Assembly: GCA_016188575.1 (NCBI GenBank)
Contig: JACPHN010000075.1
Coordinates: 38,841 to 102,840 of the forward strand
Reading direction: 5' to 3'
Length of the DNA stretch: 64,000 nucleotides
Source: Candidatus Schekmanbacteria bacterium
Lineage (GTDB): Bacteria; CSSED10-310; JACPHN01
Below, in pieces: positions 9,320 through 19,995 of this stretch. Made by a program: the position numbers and the translations under genes. The notes beneath the pieces were generated by a model. It searched no databases and was not told the DNA's origin. It was given only the letters and a program-made list of their open reading frames with translations. Positions within the stretch are counted from its first letter, which is position 1. Each line of letters starts with the position of its first letter.

Positions 9320-10067
9320 CGTTGGTGGCGCGGGTGGGCGGAGGGCGAGCCGTGGGAGTCACGGGCGCCGTGGGATGCCCACTGGCTTATCGGCTGGTCG
9401 TGGACAGCACTGGAGTCGCGCGGGGGGAGGCGGTTAAAAGCGAAGGGGGCGTAGGTCGCGCCCCCTTCAACCCGGTCATTCCGGTGTGCTCGTGGTGATG
9501 TAAGGACCGCCGAAAGGCTGGAGTAACCTCCAAATGCCGTCGAGGGGGCGCTCTCTATTATCAATCTCGCCCTGGTTCGACTCCCTGCGAAACAGATTTT
9601 CGATGACCGGCGCGGCCGGCCTCCGTTTTGATTCGCGAGTAATGTCAGCATATGTTGCAATGGGCGTGCCATCGGCGGCGCGGCGCGCGATGTGATCAGA
9701 TCATCGTTTCTCAACGGTCGTTACTCTTCTGCCTGGCGGCTTCCCGCCGAAATTCGGCCTGCAGATGGCGCTTTTCCGCCATCTGCCGATCGTCGTCTAC
9801 CCTGCGGTCGCAAGAATGCGTCAGCCCCGCGACTTCCTGCTCCTGCGCACCACGTCCAAAGCATACCGCGGATGGCGGAAACCCGCCATACGAAATGCCG
9901 CTTGCGCACTTTGAACGGCAGTGGTAGCGTCAGCCGTTGATCGCGGCGCCATGGTTCCCGCGCCAGACCACAGCCCCCCCGCCGTGGACGCCGGGGCCTG
10001 GCTCCGCGGTCCTCTCCCCGCGCTTGAAGTCGCGTGAAATACACGTTTGTGGTGAGGGTACCACGGG
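9320..10067. promoter_or_regulatory. Divergent intergenic region with three GGCGG/CCGCC hairpins
   Basis: No convincing gene in 748 bp. It holds three perfect short inverted repeats with related stems: GGCGG-CTTC-CCGCC (9735-9748), GCAGATGGCG-6 nt-CGCCATCTGC (9761-9786) and ATGGCGG-AAAC-CCGCCAT (9872-9889). None has a downstream T-tract, so they look more like regulator sites or leader structures than terminators. Confidence 0.5.
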
Positions 10068-13000
10068 GTGTCGGCTCTGCCCGAGCAGATAGGCCCTTAC
10101 AGGATTCAAGAAGCCGTCGGTATGGGCGCGATGGGCGCCGTCTACCGTGCCCAACACGTGCAGTCGGGCCTGGAGGCCGCGCTCAAGACCGTGCACGTCC
10201 CGCGCCAAGGAATTCTCCCGATGCTGCGCCGCGAGATTCAGGCCCTCGCGCGCCTCCGCCATCCCGGCATCGTGCGCATCCTGGACTCCGGCACCGAGAA
10301 CGGCATGCCCTGGTACGCCATGGAGCTCATCCAGGGAATGACCTTGCGCGAGTTCGCGCGCGCCGCCTGGAGCCCCGCATCGCCGGCGCCCAATAATGGA
10401 GGGCTCCTGCGCCTCTTGAGCGTCTTCCGCCGCGCCAGCTCCGCACTCGCCTACATCCACGGCGAAGGCCTCATTCATCGCGACCTGAAACCGGACAACA
10501 TCCTGGTTGCCAAGGACGACCGCCCGGTGCTCGTCGACTTCGGACTGCGCGTCGAGTTCGCCGGGGCTGACACCCGCGAATCGCTGTCCGGCGTCATCGA
10601 AGCCGGCGGTACCCTGCAGTACATGGCGCCCGAGCACATGCGCGGCGAGATGCTCGACGCCCGCAGCGACCTCTACTCGCTCGGCTGCATGTTCTATGAG
10701 CTCTTGACCGGACGCCTCCCGTTTTCCGGCGACTCGGTCGCGGAGATCATTCGCGGGCACCTCGAAGAACGACCCCAGCTCCCCTCCCGGCTTTCCCCTG
10801 CCCTGCCGCGCGAGCTCGATGACCTGATCATGAGTCTGTTGCGCAAGGAGCCTCGCCAGCGCACCGGCTATGCTTCCGACGTCGCGGCCGCGTTCAACGC
10901 TCTCGGGGCCGCTGATTGGGACACCGCTACGGTGCCGCCGATCCGCCCGTATCTGTACCGGCCGGCTCTGGTCGGTCGGGCCGCTGCCCTGAGCACCTTT
11001 GAACGTCTCCTCGTCGACATCACCGCGGGGCGTGGTCGCGTGGTGGCGGTGGCGGGCGAAAGCGGCGTCGGGAAAACCCGCCTCGGCATCGAGTTTGCCC
11101 GCGAAGCCCAGGCACACCAGGTGCAAGTCCTCACAGGGGAGTGTTTCCCGATATCCGTCAAGGAGCTCGCCGAACAGACCGGCGGCGGCCGCCCGCTGGA
11201 AGCGTTGCGCCGCGCTCTGCGCGCCGTCGCCGACCGCTGCCGCGAGCACGGCCTCGGGGAAACCGAGCGCCTGCTCGGCCGCCGCGGCAAGATCCTCGCA
11301 CCGTACGAACCCGCTCTCAACGGCCTACCCGGGCAAGATCACCACCCCGACCCCGCCGACCTGCCGCCTCCCGCGGCGCGCCACCGTGTCCTCACGGCGC
11401 TCGCCGACACCTTCGCGGCCCTCGCTCAGCACGCCCCCCTGGTCATCATTCTTGACGACCTGCAGTGGGCCGACGACCTCACGCTCCGCTTTGTCAACCA
11501 CGTTCAGCGATCCGGATGCTTTTCCCGGAGCCGACTCCTTTTTGTCGTTACCTATCGCACCGAGGAGGTCGCCGGTCTGGTGCGCGATTTTCTCGAGTCC
11601 CCCGGCCTGGAGGTCATGGAGTTGGACCGGCTCTCGTCCCGCGACGTCGGGCAGATGGTCGGTGACATGCTTTCGCTCGCGACGCCCCCCCAAGGATTCG
11701 TCGATTTTCTCTACGCCCACTCGGAGGGCAACCCGTTCTTCGTCGCCGAATACATGCAGTCGGCGATGAATGAGGGCGTGCTGATGCGCGACGCGCAGGG
11801 CAGATGGCACGTCGTCGCCGGCGAAGGCGGCTTCGACGATTCGGTGGTGTACTCCTCGCTGCCGGTCCCCAGATCCATGCAGGAACTGGTGCAACAGCGC
11901 CTCAACGCGCTTCCCGAGCGCGCGCTGATGATGGCCTACATTGCCGCCGTGGCCGGGCGGGAAACGTCGCTCGCGCTGCTCTCCCACATCGCTTCCATGG
12001 ATGAGGAGGAGCTCATGGAGCTGGCGGACGAGCTGGTCCGCCACCACGTCTTTCGCCAGACCGGCTCCGGGCGCATCCGCTTTGCCCACGACAAGATCCG
12101 CGAAGCGGCCTACGCCGCGATTCCAGAACCCCTGCTGCGCAAGCTCCACAAGGCCACCGCGCGCGCCATCGAGCGCCTCTTCGGACCGCGCAACGAAGAA
12201 TACGTCGGCCAGTTGGCGTATCACTGGGAGAAGGCCGGAGTCCTGGACCTGGCGCGCAGCCACTATCTCGAGGCCGCACGCGAAGCCGCGCGAAGCTACG
12301 CCCACGTGGAGTCCGAGCGGATGTATCGCGCTTTCCTCGAGCTGGTGGGAGAACCCTCGAGCGACTCGGTAACCGCCCGCAACGAATACGGGAAAAACGT
12401 CCTTTGCATTCAGGGGCGGTTTCCCGAAGCGATGGACCAGCATCGGATCGCGTTGCAGGAAGCGCGCACCCTGGGCGACCGCGCCGGCGAAGGCGTCAGC
12501 CTGCAGGGCCTCGCCGGCGCGAGCTACCTGGCGGGGCAGCTCGGCGATGCGGAACGTCTGGCGCGTCAGGCGCTGGCGATCCATCGGGTGCTCGGCGACC
12601 GCCTGTCAGAGGGCTTCTCGCTGAGCACTCTCGGTGCCATTGCCGGCGTCCAGGGCCATACCGAAGAGGCTCGCGAGCGATACCAGAGCGCTCTCGACAT
12701 GTTCCGCGAAACCGGGGACCGGCGCGCCGAGGGCGTCGCGCTCGCCAACCTCGCCATTACCTACTCGGAGCACGGCGAAACCGCCCGCGCCATCACGCTC
12801 AACGAGGAGGCGCTGGCGATTCATCGTGAAGTCCGAGATACGCGCGCCGAGGGCATCACGATGCTCAACCTGGCGATGGATCGGCGGAGCGAAGGCCATC
12901 TCGCCCAGGCCCACGACCTCTTGCTACGGGCGCTGTTGACCCACGAAGAAGTCGGCAATCGGCCGTGGGAAGGCATCACGCTGTTCTGCATCGCCTCCAA

Positions 13001-13481
13001 TCACCTCGGCCTGGGTCGCGTCGAGGAGGCGCGAACCGTCCTGAGGCGCTCTCTGGAGGTATTTCGGGAAATGGGCAATCCCCGCGTCGAGCTCGTGGCA
13101 CTCGCCGACCTCGCGCACATCGAACGGCTGGCGTACGGCAATTTCCCCGGTGCCGAGCGCTACCTCAAGCGCGCCGCGCGGCTGTTGCCGGCGGTTTCCG
13201 ATGCCCCGAGCCTGATTCCCTACCACTGCGAGCTCGGTCACCTGTGGATGGCGTGCGGGAAGTCCGCGCTGCAGATGCTCGCGCACGTGCGCGCCAAGGT
13301 GGCCGAGATTCCGCTGAGCGACGCCAGCGAGCTGGCGCAGGACGTGCGCCGGTTCGAGTCCGCGGTGGATGCTTTCGAGCGAGGCACGGCGCTGTTCCGC
13401 GGCGACCTGCCGCGGTTCCTGCCCGATGGCCTGCGCCGCTGGCTGCGCCAGCGCGGCGACTTGCCGGCGGCGCTGTCGTGA
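10068..13481 (+). CDS. Ser/Thr protein kinase with AAA-type ATPase and TPR repeats (paralogue 1)
   Basis: A 1137-residue signalling protein. The kinase domain (about 10-280) has the Gly loop GMGAMG (18-23), Lys40, catalytic loop HRDLKPDN (137-144), DFG (157-159) and APE, so it should be active. A conserved linker (PPIRPYLYRPALVGR) leads into an AAA_16-like ATPase (about 300-650) with Walker A GESGVGKT (about 330) and Walker B ILDDLQWADD (about 465). From about residue 750 to the end, tetratricopeptide-type helical repeats are rich in RAEG/ALAIHREV units. This kinase-STAND-TPR layout is typical of myxobacteria and relatives; the targets are unknown. The start is GTG at 10068 without a strong ribosome site. 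A full paralogue lies at 29415-32864. The small gene at 13510 follows at 28 nt and may be co-transcribed. Confidence 0.93.
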   Translation: MSALPEQIGPYRIQEAVGMGAMGAVYRAQHVQSGLEAALKTVHVPRQGILPMLRREIQALARLRHPGIVRILDSGTENGMPWYAMELIQGMTLREFARAAWSPASPAPNNGGLLRLLSVFRRASSALAYIHGEGLIHRDLKPDNILVAKDDRPVLVDFGLRVEFAGADTRESLSGVIEAGGTLQYMAPEHMRGEMLDARSDLYSLGCMFYELLTGRLPFSGDSVAEIIRGHLEERPQLPSRLSPALPRELDDLIMSLLRKEPRQRTGYASDVAAAFNALGAADWDTATVPPIRPYLYRPALVGRAAALSTFERLLVDITAGRGRVVAVAGESGVGKTRLGIEFAREAQAHQVQVLTGECFPISVKELAEQTGGGRPLEALRRALRAVADRCREHGLGETERLLGRRGKILAPYEPALNGLPGQDHHPDPADLPPPAARHRVLTALADTFAALAQHAPLVIILDDLQWADDLTLRFVNHVQRSGCFSRSRLLFVVTYRTEEVAGLVRDFLESPGLEVMELDRLSSRDVGQMVGDMLSLATPPQGFVDFLYAHSEGNPFFVAEYMQSAMNEGVLMRDAQGRWHVVAGEGGFDDSVVYSSLPVPRSMQELVQQRLNALPERALMMAYIAAVAGRETSLALLSHIASMDEEELMELADELVRHHVFRQTGSGRIRFAHDKIREAAYAAIPEPLLRKLHKATARAIERLFGPRNEEYVGQLAYHWEKAGVLDLARSHYLEAAREAARSYAHVESERMYRAFLELVGEPSSDSVTARNEYGKNVLCIQGRFPEAMDQHRIALQEARTLGDRAGEGVSLQGLAGASYLAGQLGDAERLARQALAIHRVLGDRLSEGFSLSTLGAIAGVQGHTEEARERYQSALDMFRETGDRRAEGVALANLAITYSEHGETARAITLNEEALAIHREVRDTRAEGITMLNLAMDRRSEGHLAQAHDLLLRALLTHEEVGNRPWEGITLFCIASNHLGLGRVEEARTVLRRSLEVFREMGNPRVELVALADLAHIERLAYGNFPGAERYLKRAARLLPAVSDAPSLIPYHCELGHLWMACGKSALQMLAHVRAKVAEIPLSDASELAQDVRRFESAVDAFERGTALFRGDLPRFLPDGLRRWLRQRGDLPAALS

Positions 13482-13509
13482 GCGGCACCGGTAGCGGACG
13501 CCGCGCGCT

Positions 13510-14130
13510 GTGAGCGCTTCCCGCCTACGCCTCGAGGATCTCGCCGCGCTCCCGCGCTGGCCGGCGGCACAAGTGCTCGCGCTCACAGGAAACTGCCGCG
13601 GCAGCCTGATGCAGCACTGGGCGCTGCACTGCACCCGGCGGTGGGGACCCGGCGCCGTGCCGCTGATTCGCCAGGATCTCGGGGTCGCAGGCAGCGGCCT
13701 GCCCGATGCGCCCACGCTCGGCGAGTGGGTGCCGGCGGCGCTACAGGTACGGCTCGTCGACATCGTCCTGGACCGCTTCCTCGGCGATGACTGGCGGACC
13801 GCGCGCGAGCTGTTCCACGCCGATGTCGAACGGAGCGGTGGGCGACTGCTGCGCGCCGCCGTGAAGGCGGTTGGCCCGTCACCCTTCTTTCACCACGCCG
13901 GCAAGATCCACCCCCACCTGTACGATGTCGGCGTCGCCGCCGGCGCGGTCGACGGCAAACACGCCACTGTAACCTGCTCGGGAGCCGGCCTCTTCCTCAA
14001 TCCGACCTGGCAGGCGCTACAGCTTCTCGGTTTCGAGGTCCTGCTCGCGCTGGCCTCGCGCCGCCCGCTCGACCTCTACGGCGAGACCCTGCCCCCCGAC
14101 GGCTTCCAGGTGACGGTCGAGTGGGCGTGA
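13510..14130 (+). CDS. Uncharacterised 206-residue protein downstream of kinase
   Basis: I do not recognise this protein with certainty. It starts at GTG and lies 28 nt after the large kinase gene, so it is probably in the same transcript. It is a single globular domain without signal peptide or membrane segment. Visible features are a conserved-looking segment LTGNCRGSLMQHWALHC, a central helical part (VRLVDIVLDRFLGDDWRTARELFH) and a C-terminal beta-rich part ending DGFQVTVEWA. Size and fold pattern recall the small single-domain TIGR02265/DUF2378 proteins of myxobacteria, but this is a weak resemblance. A role as kinase substrate or sensor partner is a guess from position. Confidence 0.6.
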   Translation: MSASRLRLEDLAALPRWPAAQVLALTGNCRGSLMQHWALHCTRRWGPGAVPLIRQDLGVAGSGLPDAPTLGEWVPAALQVRLVDIVLDRFLGDDWRTARELFHADVERSGGRLLRAAVKAVGPSPFFHHAGKIHPHLYDVGVAAGAVDGKHATVTCSGAGLFLNPTWQALQLLGFEVLLALASRRPLDLYGETLPPDGFQVTVEWA

Positions 14131-14164
14131 GTTGCGGGCGCCAGGAGCCCGCCACCACGTCCCG

Positions 14165-14961
<797 letters not shown>

Positions 14962-15154
14962 GCGCTGTGTCTGTTTCCTGAAACCTGATCAAGGCTGATC
15001 ATGGCCTTTCCCCGGCGATTTCCCCGACCCGGGGTGCAGCCGGGCCCCTTTCGGCGGCCCTCCCACGGATCACCTTGCGGCCATGCGATGGGCATCGGCG
15101 AGCAACCAGAACGCGTAACGCCGTTCGGGTTCACACCACCGTTCCTTCTGCTTT

Positions 15155-15207
15155 GAGTTTCGGGTTTCTAGTTTCGAGTTTCGAGTTTCGAGTTTCGAGT
15201 TTCGAGT
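15155..15207. repeat. Heptanucleotide tandem repeat (GAGTTTC)n
   Basis: Seven head-to-tail 7-mers: GAGTTTC, GGGTTTC, TAGTTTC and then four perfect GAGTTTC copies ending at 15203, followed by a partial copy. A short reverse-oriented echo (CTCGAAACTCCAAACTC) follows at about 15230-15246. It forms the border of the transposase fragment to its right. Confidence 0.9.
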
Positions 15208-15209
15208 TG

Positions 15210-15606
15210 AAGAGCTCACCCTCTTCGAGCTCGAAACTCCAAACTCAAGACGCGAAACCAACGATTGACAAGGCTGCGGACGCGTTCCGCCAAGGATGCC
15301 CATTGCCGGTCAACTGTGTCAAAGGCTTCCTTGAGCGCGCTTTTCCACTGGCGCGCCTGGAGGCTGTTCAAACTGACGTAGCCAATCTCAAGCCAAGCGT
15401 TGCGAACGGCGAGCGAAGTCGACATCTCGGCCCCAAAGCGTCGCGTTGGCCAAATCGAGAAGATGCCGATCTTTCTCGCGAGCGTACGCTTTGGCAGTCG
15501 CGTCCAACTCGTCCCATTTGCCACGGTTCGGCGGCAAGCTGATGCGGCGGATCGTGCGCGTGGGCCGACTCTTTGCCTTATTCGCTTGCGAGGTCCTTGT
15601 CAGCAT
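15210..15606 (-). pseudogene. Transposase-like fragment (possibly TnpB/IS605-type N-terminus)
   Basis: Two out-of-frame pieces on the reverse strand read as one protein start. The first has LPPNRGKWDELDATAKAYAREK (split here: LPPNRGKWDELD, then ATAKAYAREK). The second has WLEIGYVSLNSLQARQWKSA and ALKEAFDTVDRQW. A one-base shift near 15388-15400 separates them, and the fragment ends in the heptanucleotide repeat. The pattern of a basic helical N-terminus with SLQARQWK resembles the start of TnpB-like proteins of IS200/IS605 elements, as I recall them; no nuclease domain is present. Truncated and surely non-functional. The family assignment is uncertain. Confidence 0.4.
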
Positions 15607-15790
15607 GATTCTGTAGATCTTTTTCTGTCGCCAATTGAGCGATTTTCTTTTTGTACTTGCGCAGACCGTATAATCGTGTAGATCTTAGCATCGATGATGA
15701 TGGAAGTCAATACGAGAATCGAGCTCCTTTGGCCCTGTTCGCGAAGGAGTCCGCGGCAACGACGGATTAGACGCCGGACGCCCCTGCGCT

Positions 15791-16240
15791 TCAGGAGCGC
15801 CCCGGCTTGTGACCTGAATCGGTGTTGAAGACCTTCGCCGAGCTACGCTTGCAGGACCAACGGCCGTCGGCCGAGCGGGAAAACGCGAAGATCTCGTACT
15901 TCCCGCTACGTTCCGCCGAGGCGAATGCGGAGACATATGCAGTGGAGAAGCCCCATTGCTCGGAAACTGGCCGGATAAGCTCGAACACCTCGAGAGCCTC
16001 CTGATCGAGCTCCTTTGATGCCGCTGCTGAGACCGCGGTGACGTACTCGAGAGCGAAGGCATCCTGATTGGCATGTCGTTCGCCGTGCTCGACGCCCCAC
16101 ACGAGCTGGCATGAAGTTACCTTGACAGATCTGCCTGACGGGAGCTGCTGGGAAAGAGTTGGCTGGGGAAAGCGGCCCGAATCGAGGCAGCCAAAACACC
16201 AGGCGAGGAGAAGCGATGCGTTCAGAATTCGTAGTGACAC
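15791..16240 (-). CDS. Small secreted lipoprotein, unknown function
   Basis: A 149-residue protein starting at GTG 16240, preceded by TGGAGG. The N-terminus VSLRILNASLLLAWCFGC is a signal sequence with a Cys at the likely lipobox, so it is probably lipidated and exported. The mature part includes SVKVTSCQLVWGVEHGERHA and an acidic middle (ASKELDQEALEVFELIRPVSE), and ends RSSAKVFNTDSGHKPGRS. I do not recognise a family. It is divergent from the metalloprotease gene across about 340 bp, in which I see no clear promoter. A longer reading frame to 16654 exists but lacks a start as good as this one. Confidence 0.5.
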   Translation of the reverse strand: MSLRILNASLLLAWCFGCLDSGRFPQPTLSQQLPSGRSVKVTSCQLVWGVEHGERHANQDAFALEYVTAVSAAASKELDQEALEVFELIRPVSEQWGFSTAYVSAFASAERSGKYEIFAFSRSADGRWSCKRSSAKVFNTDSGHKPGRS

Positions 16241-16577
16241 AATGCCTCCATCATGCGGGGAGAGGTGCGACGCATAGAAGGGGGTTCCGGGTTCAACGGT
16301 TCGTGCTGCCATCATGGGTGCTCTCGGGCGTCTAACGGGGAGCCGGGTCAGTGGCTGGGCCCGAAAGTAGTATAGTACCGCTCGGCAATGTCTGCTGCGC
16401 GGCGGCATCCTGAGCCGGCGGGAGATCGACAGAGCGGCGCGCGCGCAGCGCCTCAGCCGGCGTCGGCTCGGCCTCGCGTAGCTCGATATGGAGCTGCTTT
16501 GCCGCGGCACAGGGCGAGTGAGCGCGGGATTGGAATCCGTGCTAGCATGATAGCGCCGTAGGCGCGGAGGCGTGGCG

Positions 16578-17918
16578 ATGCTTTCCATGTCCAGAATCTT
16601 GCCCAGACTGCTCAGGCACCTGGCCGGTGCGGCGTGTCTGACCGTGATCTTCACCCTTCCGGCGGCCGCGAGGAAACCGGACCTGGCGGGACTGGCTGCC
16701 TACACCGAAACCGAGCTGCAGCTTGCAGTAGAGAAGTCTGGGAGGGGGCGAGCTCAGCTCGTCCTGGCCGGATCGCCCGTGACCTTGTTGCTCGAGCCCG
16801 TGGACTTGCGGGCTACCGGGTTTCGGCTTCTCGTTGCTGGGGCCGGCGGAGTCGAGCTCCAGGAGCCGCCTCCTCCGCGCACGGTTCGGGGTAGTGTCGC
16901 CGGTAACCCGGCCAGCTCGGTGCGGGGATCGATCACCGGCCATGGCTTTGCGGGCCTCGTGCGCGCCAACGGTGGCGCGTGGTACGTCGAGCCGCTTCGC
17001 CGGTACCTGCCGCAGGCTTCGCCCGAGGCTCATGTGGTCTACCGGCCACTGGATGTCGCGGCCGCCCCGCTGAGATGCGGAACCAGGCGCTCGATGGTCG
17101 AAACTGCCGACCTGCCTGCCGACGCACCCGCGCCCGTTCGCAGGGTTGCTGTCGTGCTGGCCGAGATCGCTCTGGACGCCGACTTCGAGCGCTTCCAGCT
17201 CGACGGCTCCGACCCACAAGCAACCCTCGAAAACATGGAACAGATCCTCAACCTGGTTACCGACCAATACGAGCGCGAGCTCGGCATCACCTACCGAATC
17301 AGCGCCAGCATCATTCGGACGGTCGAACCCGATCCGTACCGCGACCCGGACCAACATGCCGCCGGGTGGGTCAATGCGGACAACCTGATGGAGGAATTCA
17401 TGCGGGAATGGCGGACGAACCAGGTGGCGTTGCCTCGCGACGTGGCGCATCTGTTCACTGGCAAGAACCTCGGCTACCAGGCACCGGCCGGGTTGGCATA
17501 CCTGGGTTCCGTCTGCGACCCGTATCGCGGCTACGGATTCTCCGGGAACGGGACGGAGACCGTCCTGGCGCTGCGGCAGTCCTTGACGGCCCACGAGCTC
17601 GGGCACAGTTGGAGGGCGGAGCACTGCGACGATTCACTGGCGGACAACTTTTTCGCGGGTTGCTGCGGTCCGCCGAGCTACACGATGTGCTCCTATCTCG
17701 GCTCGGATCCGCGCAATAAATTTTGCCAGCCGTCGCTGAGCGTGATGGGTGCGTTTCGGGACAGTCTCGACTGCCTGTCCGAGGTGACTCCCGGTGGCGT
17801 CGCCGCGGATCGCGCGCCGGCACTGGCGATCCTGCTCGCATTGCTTTCCGTCGCTGCCGCTCGGCTGCCGGCGGGCACTTGCTTTCAGCGAGCGACCGCT
17901 CGGCGTCATCTTTCCTGA
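16578..17918 (+). CDS. Secreted metzincin-like zinc metalloprotease
   Basis: A pre-pro-protease of about 446 residues. ATG 16578 follows GGAGG by 7 nt; GTG 16572 would be too close. Residues about 5-32 are a signal peptide ending in AAA. Residues 35-180 look like a propeptide. The catalytic helix HELGHSWRAEH (about residue 339) fits HExxHxxxxxH with three zinc ligands; the Gly usual at position 8 of metzincins is Arg here. Several Cys (CCGPPSYTMC) follow, with a Met in a plausible Met-turn. Reprolysin-like (M12B-type) peptidases share this arrangement. The C-terminal hydrophobic segment (ALAILLALLSVAAARL) may be a sorting tail or anchor. It is expected to be released outside the cell or held in the envelope, degrading proteins. 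Confidence 0.85.
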   Translation: MLSMSRILPRLLRHLAGAACLTVIFTLPAAARKPDLAGLAAYTETELQLAVEKSGRGRAQLVLAGSPVTLLLEPVDLRATGFRLLVAGAGGVELQEPPPPRTVRGSVAGNPASSVRGSITGHGFAGLVRANGGAWYVEPLRRYLPQASPEAHVVYRPLDVAAAPLRCGTRRSMVETADLPADAPAPVRRVAVVLAEIALDADFERFQLDGSDPQATLENMEQILNLVTDQYERELGITYRISASIIRTVEPDPYRDPDQHAAGWVNADNLMEEFMREWRTNQVALPRDVAHLFTGKNLGYQAPAGLAYLGSVCDPYRGYGFSGNGTETVLALRQSLTAHELGHSWRAEHCDDSLADNFFAGCCGPPSYTMCSYLGSDPRNKFCQPSLSVMGAFRDSLDCLSEVTPGGVAADRAPALAILLALLSVAAARLPAGTCFQRATARRHLS

Positions 17919-18615
17919 CGGCCCACTCATCCCAGCTCCGGAAGCTCGCATGACTCCCTCTGTTGGTTCGCGGCTCGGTAGACCCTCCCTCGATGTCGAT
18001 GGCGAGCTCGTAAAGACGGGGCGCGCCCGGGACCACCATCACGCCAATCATGGTGACCGCGACCGACGTTTCCTTCGCGACCGGCGCGTGTCGCCGTATC
18101 TTGGCGGCGGCCGGGCTGGTGGCGCGTGCGGGAGAAGATCGTCACGACCGGTCGGACGGCAGGCTCGACCAGCCTCGGTGCGCATGTGGTCAGCGGCCTC
18201 GCCGTGCGCGCTCATCACCTCGTAGTGCTGCTCGGAGAGCTTGCTCATGCGTTCGTTCCGCACTCTCTGGAGGGGGATGAAGGCAGTACGGCTCCCTACC
18301 ACGATGAGGACGAAGTCGGCGGTTTCAGCTTTTCACTGCGCTTCGCCGTCACTCTGTGATCGCAAGCGCCGCAATGGGAGCGGCGCCGCGAATGCCGGGG
18401 GCAGCACGATGCGGATGACCAGGCGTTGGCGCTCGCTTCTGAGCCATTCGTCGTCAAGCTGGCGGGCAGGCGCGAGGCAAGGCTTCCCCGGTGTTGACGC
18501 CAGTTCCTCGCGAATGCTCAGACCTTGTGGACAAGGCCCATGCTCAAGCTCTACTCAGGCAGCGCAATGCGAATCAGATAACGGCTTGGCATCGGCCGGA
18601 GCACGAACCGCAAGG
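17919..18615. other. Gap without supported gene
   Basis: About 700 bp between a forward protease gene and the end of the reverse adenylate cyclase gene. Short open frames exist on both strands, but none has a good start, family resemblance or frame consistency. It may be a decayed gene; nothing specific can be claimed. Confidence 0.4.
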
Positions 18616-19995
18616 TCATCGAGAATCGGGAATCCGCAGTGGAGAACCTCGCTCGGAGCCGTCAGGATCACCTTTGGTGTCGTCTCCGGTCCTGCTGACG
18701 AGGTACCAAGTGCGTCTCGGACCGACGCCCTTCACGTCGATCTCGCCACGCTCTTCGAGTTGGAACTTGCCAACGAGTCGATCGTAAGTGGCCTCGGTGA
18801 CTTGAATCGTCCCGGGTTTGCCGTGACTCTCCATGCGCGAGGCCATGTTGACGGTGTCGCCCCAGAGGTCGTAGATGAATCGCTTGCGCCCGATCACTCC
18901 GGCGACCACTGGGCCCGTGCTGATACCAATTCTCAATTCCAACGGCCTTTCCCCGGCGGACGCGAGCATCGGCGCGATGGCCATCATGTCGAGAGCCATG
19001 TTGGCAACACAGAAGGCATGGTCGTCACGCGCCTCCGGAAGCCCCGCAGCGGCCATATAGGCATCGCCAATGGTCTTGATTTTCTCGAGCCCATGTTTCT
19101 CGGCGAGCGCGTCGAACTCCGTGAAGACCCGGTTGAGGAGCTCCACCACCTCCGCTGCGCTCAGGCGTGCCGACATCGGTGTGAAGCCAGCAATGTCTGC
19201 GAACAGGACAGTGACTTCAGCAATGCCGTCTGCGATCGCGCTGTGATCTTGCTTGAGTCTGTGAGCAATGGAGGCTGGAAGGATGTTGAGGAGAAGACGC
19301 TCGGAACGATCCCGCTCTCGGAGCATCTCGGCCTCGGCAGTCGATACCAGACGGCGCATGCCGGTTGCGCACGTCACCGCCAAGGAGAATACGCCTGCAA
19401 TGGACGCGTACTCAATGATGACCCGGACCGTTGAAGAAAACTCCACGATGCGGAAGCCAGTGGAACGTACCCAGAGCCAGACCCCGATACCGATTGCGCA
19501 AAGAGCGATGGTCAACACCGCAGCCGTTTGCTCTTCGTTTGGAAACAAAAGCGCACACGCGAACGCAACCACCATGAACCACAGATAGATCGGTATCTGG
19601 CCTCCAAATGTGAAAGTCAGTGTTTCCGACCACACCAGAGCAAGAGCCGCTATGTATTTCCTCGCCAGAGCATGGCGTTGCATCCAACTCAGAACGATCG
19701 TTGCAAACAAGAGCAGCGATACAACAGCCGTGATCCTCGCCAGCACCGCGTGGCCGCCGAAACTCGCGATCGGAACGAAGACAGCCACCGCGAGACCGCC
19801 CGCCAGGGCAGCGAGGTTGGTAAACCTGACGTGTCGGGTTTCCTGCAGCGATTGCCCAGCAGGTGCACCGATTCCGAGCAGCCTCAGAAACAACTCGCCA
19901 ACGAAGCCGAACCCACCAATCGTCCGAACAGTCGCCACCTCGGACCGGACATCATCGAGCAGGCAGGAAGCCAATCTGGGGTTCTCCAACATCAT
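18616..19995 (-). CDS. Class III adenylate cyclase with membrane-spanning N-terminus
   Basis: A 459-residue protein that makes cAMP from ATP. Residues about 60-210 hold six hydrophobic segments. A signalling helix follows (AEAEMLRERDRSERLLLNILP, in two parts), the usual linker to cyclase domains. The catalytic domain (about 255-450) has metal-binding Asp267 (VLFADIAGFT) and Asp311 (KTIGDAYM), adenine-selecting Lys307 and Asp376 (IYDLWGD), and transition-state Asn383 and Arg387 (TVNMASRMES). All catalytic positions appear intact, and the Lys/Asp pair predicts adenylate rather than guanylate cyclase. It stands alone between a gap and a region with a transposase relic. What the membrane part senses is not visible. 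Confidence 0.94.
   Translation of the reverse strand: MMLENPRLASCLLDDVRSEVATVRTIGGFGFVGELFLRLLGIGAPAGQSLQETRHVRFTNLAALAGGLAVAVFVPIASFGGHAVLARITAVVSLLLFATIVLSWMQRHALARKYIAALALVWSETLTFTFGGQIPIYLWFMVVAFACALLFPNEEQTAAVLTIALCAIGIGVWLWVRSTGFRIVEFSSTVRVIIEYASIAGVFSLAVTCATGMRRLVSTAEAEMLRERDRSERLLLNILPASIAHRLKQDHSAIADGIAEVTVLFADIAGFTPMSARLSAAEVVELLNRVFTEFDALAEKHGLEKIKTIGDAYMAAAGLPEARDDHAFCVANMALDMMAIAPMLASAGERPLELRIGISTGPVVAGVIGRKRFIYDLWGDTVNMASRMESHGKPGTIQVTEATYDRLVGKFQLEERGEIDVKGVGPRRTWYLVSRTGDDTKGDPDGSERGSPLRIPDSR

Noticed and set aside
15155..15250. Possible CRISPR-like array
   Set aside because: The 7-bp units are contiguous without spacers; it is a simple tandem repeat.
17919..18615. Short ORFs on both strands after the metalloprotease
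   Set aside because: No start sites, no consistent frame, no family resemblance; at most a decayed gene.
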